Part shown: positions 58,901 to 64,000 of the stretch, piece by piece | How positions within the stretch are numbered: the first letter of the stretch is position 1 | How the letters are laid out: the number at the start of each line of letters is the position of its first letter | Origin: Euryodendron excelsum | Taxonomy: Eukaryota; Streptophyta; Magnoliopsida; Ericales; Pentaphylacaceae | NCBI GenBank assembly: GCA_033060915.1 | Contig: CM065394.1 | Span: 11,799,001 to 11,863,000 of the forward strand | Direction: 5' to 3' | DNA: 64,000 nucleotides | Translations under genes and position numbers: made by a program | Notes under the pieces: model-generated | Told to the model about the DNA's origin: nothing | What the model saw: only the letters and a program-made list of their open reading frames with translations | The model's database searches: none

Positions 58901-60335
58901 AAACATTTTCTAACTTCAAACTTTCAAATCTTTCATAATTTCAAACTTTCAATTCTTTCTTAATTCCAAACTTTTCTTAAAGTCAATCTTTCCTAATTTC
59001 AAAACTTTATAAAAAAAAAAAAAAAAAGCTTTCCTTTTTCAATTGAAATTTAATCTTTCCAATTTGAATGCATTGCATAAACTCTAGGTCCTAGGATTGC
59101 TTAAATCCCTAGTTACCTCAAACCTAAGTCAAATCTTTTTCAAACTCAATTTTTCAAATTCAATGTTTCTAATTTCAAACATTTCTTAGTCCAAACCTTT
59201 CTTAATTCTAACCTTCCTTGATTCAAAATTTTCCTAAAATGAATCTTTCCTAAAATGAAAACTTTCCTCAAGTAGAACTTTTCTAATTCAAAGCTTTCTT
59301 AATTCGGAACTTTCCTAAAACAAAACTTTTCAAGTGCATGGTTACCTAAGTCCTAGAAGGCCAAAATTCAAGTTCAACCCCTAACCCTAAGTTAGGAGAC
59401 TGTAATTTCTTTCTAAATCAAGATGATTTTCAAACCCCAATTCAAGTCAAGAGGATTTCAAAGTTCAATTCAAAATTTTCAAAATAAGTCCAAGTTCTAC
59501 TTTACAGTTCGATTTCAAATCAAAGTTAATTCCAAATCAAAGTTTAATTTCCAATCTTCAAATCAAAGTTCAAATTAAACCGTTTTCAAATCAAACTTTC
59601 CAAAGGCCCTAAAGTGCCTATTTTCAATCGGACCCTAAGTCTGAACTACGACTGACCTAATTCCTAACAAAGGGATACATAGACAACCCTCATGGGTGTA
59701 GTCACAACCTTTTTTCAAAATTCCAATTCTCTTTTTAAAAATCAATCTCTCTTCAAATTATTTTTATGCACTTGCATAGCATGTATCATATCATCCATAA
59801 GGTAATGGCTCAAGCCTCTTTCCAAAATTCTTCTTAAAGTAGATATAAGTGGATATTGGATAATCAAAGATTCTAAATAAGTTAATCTAGGGTAAAAAGA
59901 CATTTAGGTACCGTAAGGGCGGGATAGGGTGATAGTCTAGTGCATCTTCTCTATACGTAACTAACCTCCTAACCTAGAATCACTATTTTTGAAAGACCAA
60001 AACAGAGTTAATTTAAAAAATATATATTTAAATCTTTCTAAGGGTTGCCAAATAACCTGTTTTCTCTACACAAAAAAAAAACCCCCTCTCTTAAGGAAGT
60101 TTTTCAAAACCTTTTCAAAAACCTTAAGTTTATATATTCAAACTTTACTTAATTTTAGGTGACCTAACTCACCTTAACAAAGTTAGGTGGCGACTCCAAA
60201 CCTTTTTCTAAAAGCCCTTAATCAGATTAATTTTCAATTCAAACTTAGTTGCACTCATCCTTATAGGAGAATGAGTTCTAACAAGAGAGTACCGTGTGTT
60301 TCTCACATATCATCTCAATGATGCGAAAACCGATA
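55946..60335 (+). repeat. 3' LTR of element E (LTR-E), diverged
   Basis: Starts TGTAAGTACCATATTTTTGCC. It keeps the family plan: diverged U3 with scattered TTTATCGAGAAAG remnants instead of a clear 81-bp array, 158-bp type units (about 56880-57260), palindromes (57486-57550), TATAAATA (57566-57573), G-poor tract (58130-59770) and a GGTGACCTAACTCACC-containing U5 (about 60160). The last recognisable homology is GAGAGTACCG...ATGCGAAAA near 60290-60328. The expected GCGACA terminus is not intact, so the end is approximate. Confidence 0.75.
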
Positions 60336-61777
60336 CACTCTGTTGGTTTTCCAAAGTAGCCATTTTCGTACCATACGATAGGGGGCCTCCAGAAGCAATC
60401 TTCCCGATGAAAAGTCCTCCGGAAAAGCTTCGGAAAATTCTCTAATTTATGCATTTCTCAAGTCGTTTGACAATGCATTTTAGTTAGGGAATTGAAAAGA
60501 AGTCAACTTTGGCAAAGCGTCTATGATACGCTCCGCAAAGCTTATATTTGAATGGAAGAGGGTTTTGAGTCAAGGGACTTAATTGGAAGTTAACAGGAGA
60601 GCACCCCGATGGATGTCAAATTGATTTGTAGAGCCGGTGTGGTTGGAAAGGGTGCTTGGGCCAGTAGGAGCAAAACTGTTACTTTGACTGGATCTTACCT
60701 GAATGAGGCTATAATGGATTTTATTTGCACACAAGGGTGTGCCTATCTACTCGAAGATGGTTGGGTGTAGTCTTGCCGCTTTGGGGGACTTATACTTCCC
60801 AGTAAGCATGCCAAAGTGTTAAGAGGCAAAATGGTTATTCTAACTGTGTATCACCGGATTAGGTTCGAAGTTGGTTTTGTTGACAACTTGAATGTGTCAA
60901 ACTGTCGAGAAATAGTCGGAAAAGGTGGATTTACCATCTTTGAGGAATTTATACTTTCTCAAAATACATGCCAGAGCGCCTTGGAGTAAAATGGTCATTT
61001 TGATTAGGTATCACTAGAATGGGTCCAGAGTTAGAGGGAATGACATATTGAACATGCTAGGCTATCTAGGGATAGTCCTGAAAAGGTCGACTTACTGTCT
61101 TGAGGACTTAGTACTTTCTCAAAGGCATGCCTAGTTGGTCATTTTTCATCGTGTCAAGGTAGTAGGCATCGATGTTAACCTAGGTTTATGAGTGTTTTTA
61201 TTATTCCGACGATTGTAACGAGTTAGCTTACAAAGGTATCTCGTCCTTTGGTAAACGTGCCACGGCCAAGAGGTGTTTTCGGTCTCATGAAACTAGGTTG
61301 TTTAGTAATGTACTAGTGTCGACCTGTTTGTGAGTTATTTCTTGCCACTGTGGCAGCTTAATAGTTTTTGAGTGCTTCCACCACTTTGACAGTGTGGCAT
61401 GGTTTCTAGAGATTGCTTGATCTAGGAAAGCTACGGGATGCTAAGGGACATAATGGACATTTTACATTGATGGGCTACCATGCTCTAGAAGTGAATCGTT
61501 TAAGGTTTAGTGTTGGTTTCAAAGACCGCCCAGTCTCCAAAAGCTGCCTGTCTGTGGTGTTGGTTTTAGAGACTATCTTGCCTTGAAAAGCTACCTAGAG
61601 TACCCAAGGTCATTTTGGTCATTTTTGCTTCAGTGGGGCCCTCAAGTCCCGAAAGCAACCGCTTTAACTTGACTAGAGTTTTGAAAAGCCGATTTGGGCT
61701 TCATAGTATTGTGACGTTTTACTAGAGGACTGATTTGGACTGAAAATTACCGAACAGGCAAAAATAGGGTGCTTACA
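60336..61777 (-). repeat. Truncated LTR fragment of a related family, opposite orientation
   Basis: The right end reads GGGTGCTTACA at 61767-61777, i.e. TGTAAGCACCC on the minus strand. Diverged U3 units (AGAGCCGGTGTGGTTGGAAAGGG near 60635; GGCAAAATGGTTATT near 60825) resemble the 158-bp units of F. Only U3-like sequence is seen; the left boundary is unclear and 60336-60560 is unassigned. No TATA/U5 part or partner LTR lies in the window. Confidence 0.6.
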
Positions 61778-62115
61778 GTAGACAATTTGGTTGTAATAGC
61801 TTTTACTCCAAAATCAATTTGACGCTCTACTTTAATAGATCTACTACAATTAATAAATCTACTATTACTTTTGCTTTTTATTTTGCAAAATATTAAGCTC
61901 ACCACATTTTGAACCTGCTACTGCGTGGGCCACAATTTTGAATGCTTCTAGATTCTGTGAGCTCATTCAACTTAGAAAATATAGTACAAAACTTTAAAAG
62001 AAATATTTCCTTTAAAAAATAATACAAAAAATTAAAAATTTCCTTCATTCAACTTATTCAACTGCAATGTAATCTAAGCCAGTTTACAAAAATATTCATC
62101 ACTTTCTTGACATCC
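61778..62115. other. AT-rich DNA, nothing recognised
   Basis: No ORF, repeat or RNA gene is apparent. It lies outside the LTR stack and may be older flanking DNA. Confidence 0.5.
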
Positions 62116-62855
62116 TTAGGCTATGTTTGGTTATTGAATGACCATACCTACTTTCATTCTCATTCCCTTGTTTGGTACCACTATTTAAAATGAAAATAGT
62201 CATTTCTATGGAATGATCATTCCGTCATTTTATTAGAATGACAATTCTCTATTTTAAGAGTGGGAATTGTCATTCCATTCTCACATGAAATAATAACATA
62301 AAATAAAACTTAGTAAAATTTTTGTTATCAAGTGCATTAAAAAATATAAAATATGTTTAGAAATATTTTTTTAATTTTAAAAATTTTTAAAAAAATTAAA
62401 AAGTTAAAAATCCCGACCATCACCGCCACCACTATCCAACGTCGGTCACAACAACTTGCGATCCACTGCCACTGCTACCACCATTGCAGCCACTGCTACC
62501 ACCATTGCAGCCACTGCCCCACCACTACCGCCCACTGTCGGCCATAACCATGCACAATCCATTGCCACCACTACCACCCACCGTTGTCATCGCCCACCAC
62601 CACCCACCACCAACACACATCACCCATCACCGCTGCCGCCCTCACAAATGCTCAATAATATTTAATAAATAATATATAATATTTCTAATATTCTGTATAT
62701 AACATGATATTAAATTTTCATATTATACACTAAAATTTCATTCATTTCTAGCATTATTTATTAGTCTTATCAAACAAGGAATATGAATGATCATTATATT
62801 CTATTCTTATTCTTATTTCATTACTTTCCATTCCCTTGCACCAAACATAGCCTTA
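62116..62855. mobile_element. Tourist-like (PIF/Harbinger) MITE with TTA duplications
   Basis: Terminal inverted repeats GGCTATGTTTGGT (62119) and ACCAAACATAGCC (ending 62852), flanked by TTA at 62116-62118 and 62853-62855. The body is 734 bp. Subterminal ATTC/GAAT-rich stretches are loosely complementary. The middle (62410-62650) is an unusual CCA/CAC-rich low-complexity insert with a 21-bp direct duplication (near 62465-62506). No transposase ORF. A three-base TTA/TAA target is typical of this superfamily. Confidence 0.82.
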
Positions 62856-64000
62856 GTGTTTGTGAGTTGAATTTAAAGTCAATTAGCCAAAAGCCCTTGG
62901 GGGCTACATATGTTCGCGTCTTCAAAATGTTGCAAAGCTCAATCCCTTGTGAAACAAAATAGCAATATTATAACAATTCAAACCCTTAATTTATAAATTT
63001 TTGGTAGTTGAGTAAAATGGTTATTGTAGGGGAAAAATAAAAAGTGACAGGGATTTAAAAATTAGCTTCACTAAACTTGAATGATGCCTTAAATAAATCT
63101 ATGTAAATAAATGAAATATAAAATTCACCAAAAACATGTATGGAGTTATGCAATAGATTGCCTTTTTTTTTTTTTTTGTGAGTAATTAATAGCTTATTCT
63201 TGGATACTGTACAAGTGTCTTTGTAAGTAGTGCATGTGATAGATGTAGTGAGGACAGATAGAATACTTTATATCACTCTCAACTTGAATCTACAGAGTCA
63301 AGCTACATAGAATTTGGCAGCAGTAACGAATTCAAAATAATTGGTAATTAATAAAATTGGTGAAGATATAATAAAAAGACGTGCAATTCATGCATTGCAG
63401 GACTGTTAAACGAAGCGAAAAGCATATGGCCTAGTTTTAATTTTAGACTTTTTTTTTTTTCTTTAACATGCAGTTAGAAGTGTTCAGACTAGCTTACACG
63501 CACATCGATTAATAATTCTAAATCTTTCTACCAAAGGTGAATGCGGGTAATTTATAGTACAATGTAACACTCTTCAATCCATTACAATTCAAATCATTTT
63601 GGATATGGTCCATCCCTCCCCTACCTTGTAGTTAGGTTGAGTTAAATTGAATATTATCAGATGCTCTCAAGTAATACAGTTTGTGACATTTGACTATTAT
63701 GTATATAATAAGTGAATCGTACATTTAGGGATATGACCGTTCTGTTGGAAAATTGTAAAATAATTCACAATGTTTGAGCCAATTAAAATGTGGGATCCAC
63801 ATATTTTTTGAAGTGGGTCCAAGGTGTATTGAATTTACCTTCGTGAGAAGATTAATTTTAAGTATTTACTTTCTTAAATCCTTCAAGCATTAAATAAGTT
63901 ATTGACTCTCAAAATGGGTAATATGAACATGGGTTTGGGCCTATGTTCATATGAGTTCACCACACGCTATGCCCCAATGTTTGGGCCCCTAGGGGCATTT
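62856..64000. other. AT-rich DNA, nothing recognised
   Basis: No convincing ORF, RNA gene or repeat on either strand. Short homopolymer runs are at 63161-63177 and 63450-63460. It could be gene-flanking sequence, but nothing in it shows this. Confidence 0.5.

Larger units (their letters stand above)
1..60335 (+). mobile_element. Host element E: old Tat/Ogre-type LTR retrotransposon, 5' part outside the window
   Basis: Oldest layer, reconstructed by removing later insertions. In order on the plus strand: gag C-terminal half (1-598, 3190-3778), gag-to-PMD spacer (3779-4206, continuing at 51135), an antisense PMD gene (54359 down to 52558), a polypurine tract (55927-55945) and a 3' LTR starting TGTAAG at 55946. 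The spacer left of 4207 and the spacer right of 51134 are collinear with one continuous spacer in element F (30852 down to 29124), which shows they were once joined. The 5' LTR and primer site lie outside the window. No pol motif is seen anywhere between gag and PMD. The LTR is clearly more diverged from those of F than they are from each other, so E is older or a separate subfamily. The position of its 3' end is approximate. Confidence 0.75.

Noticed and set aside
62353..62672. Thr/Pro/His-rich open frames
   Set aside because: They come from the CCA/CAC low-complexity block of the MITE and are open in several frames at once.

Overview
The window is intergenic DNA from a large, repeat-rich plant genome, most likely a flowering plant. 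No host gene was recognised. About 61.8 of the 64 kb is a stack of LTR retrotransposons inserted into one another. Most nesting levels can be ordered because the target-site duplications (TSDs) and the interrupted host sequences are still visible.

Layout. Level 0 is element E on the plus strand (1 to about 60335), a Ty3/gypsy element of Tat/Ogre type whose 5' end lies outside the window. It holds a decayed gag (1-598 and 3190-3778), a spacer, an antisense plant-mobile-domain (PMD) gene (54359 down to 52558), a polypurine tract and a diverged 3' LTR from 55946. Level 1 insertions into E are a solo LTR (599-3184) and element F (4212-51129, minus strand, TSD GTGTG). F belongs to the same broad family as E and is about 19.9 kb once its own insertions are subtracted. 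It has two LTRs of about 5.6 kb, a tRNA-Arg-like primer site, gag, an antisense PMD gene and a polypurine tract, but no pol. Level 2 insertions into F are a complete young Sirevirus (7192-18470, TSD ACGTG), two solo LTRs of F's own family (23369-28160 plus; 30853-36595 minus) and a solo Sirevirus LTR (45318-50468). Level 3 is a solo Ty3/gypsy-like LTR inside that last one (46449-49472, TSD GACAC). The right edge (61778-64000) is AT-rich DNA with one Tourist-like MITE (62119-62852, TSD TTA).

How the parts relate. The E/F family carries only gag on its own strand. It would need reverse transcriptase and integrase from another element, and this layout is shared by two independent copies. On the opposite strand, just inside the 3' LTR, it carries a spliced PMD gene. 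The region upstream of that gene contains the same TGGCGCCA palindromes that sit just upstream of the LTR TATA box. The Sirevirus is the youngest element: its LTRs are both 1761 bp and differ at about 14 positions by eye. Its pol is open, but gag has a one-base frame change exactly on an A-AAA-AAC heptamer and the env-like frame has one stop.

Limits. All homology calls rest on motif recognition and on comparing copies within the window by eye. Divergence values are approximate, and no database was consulted.
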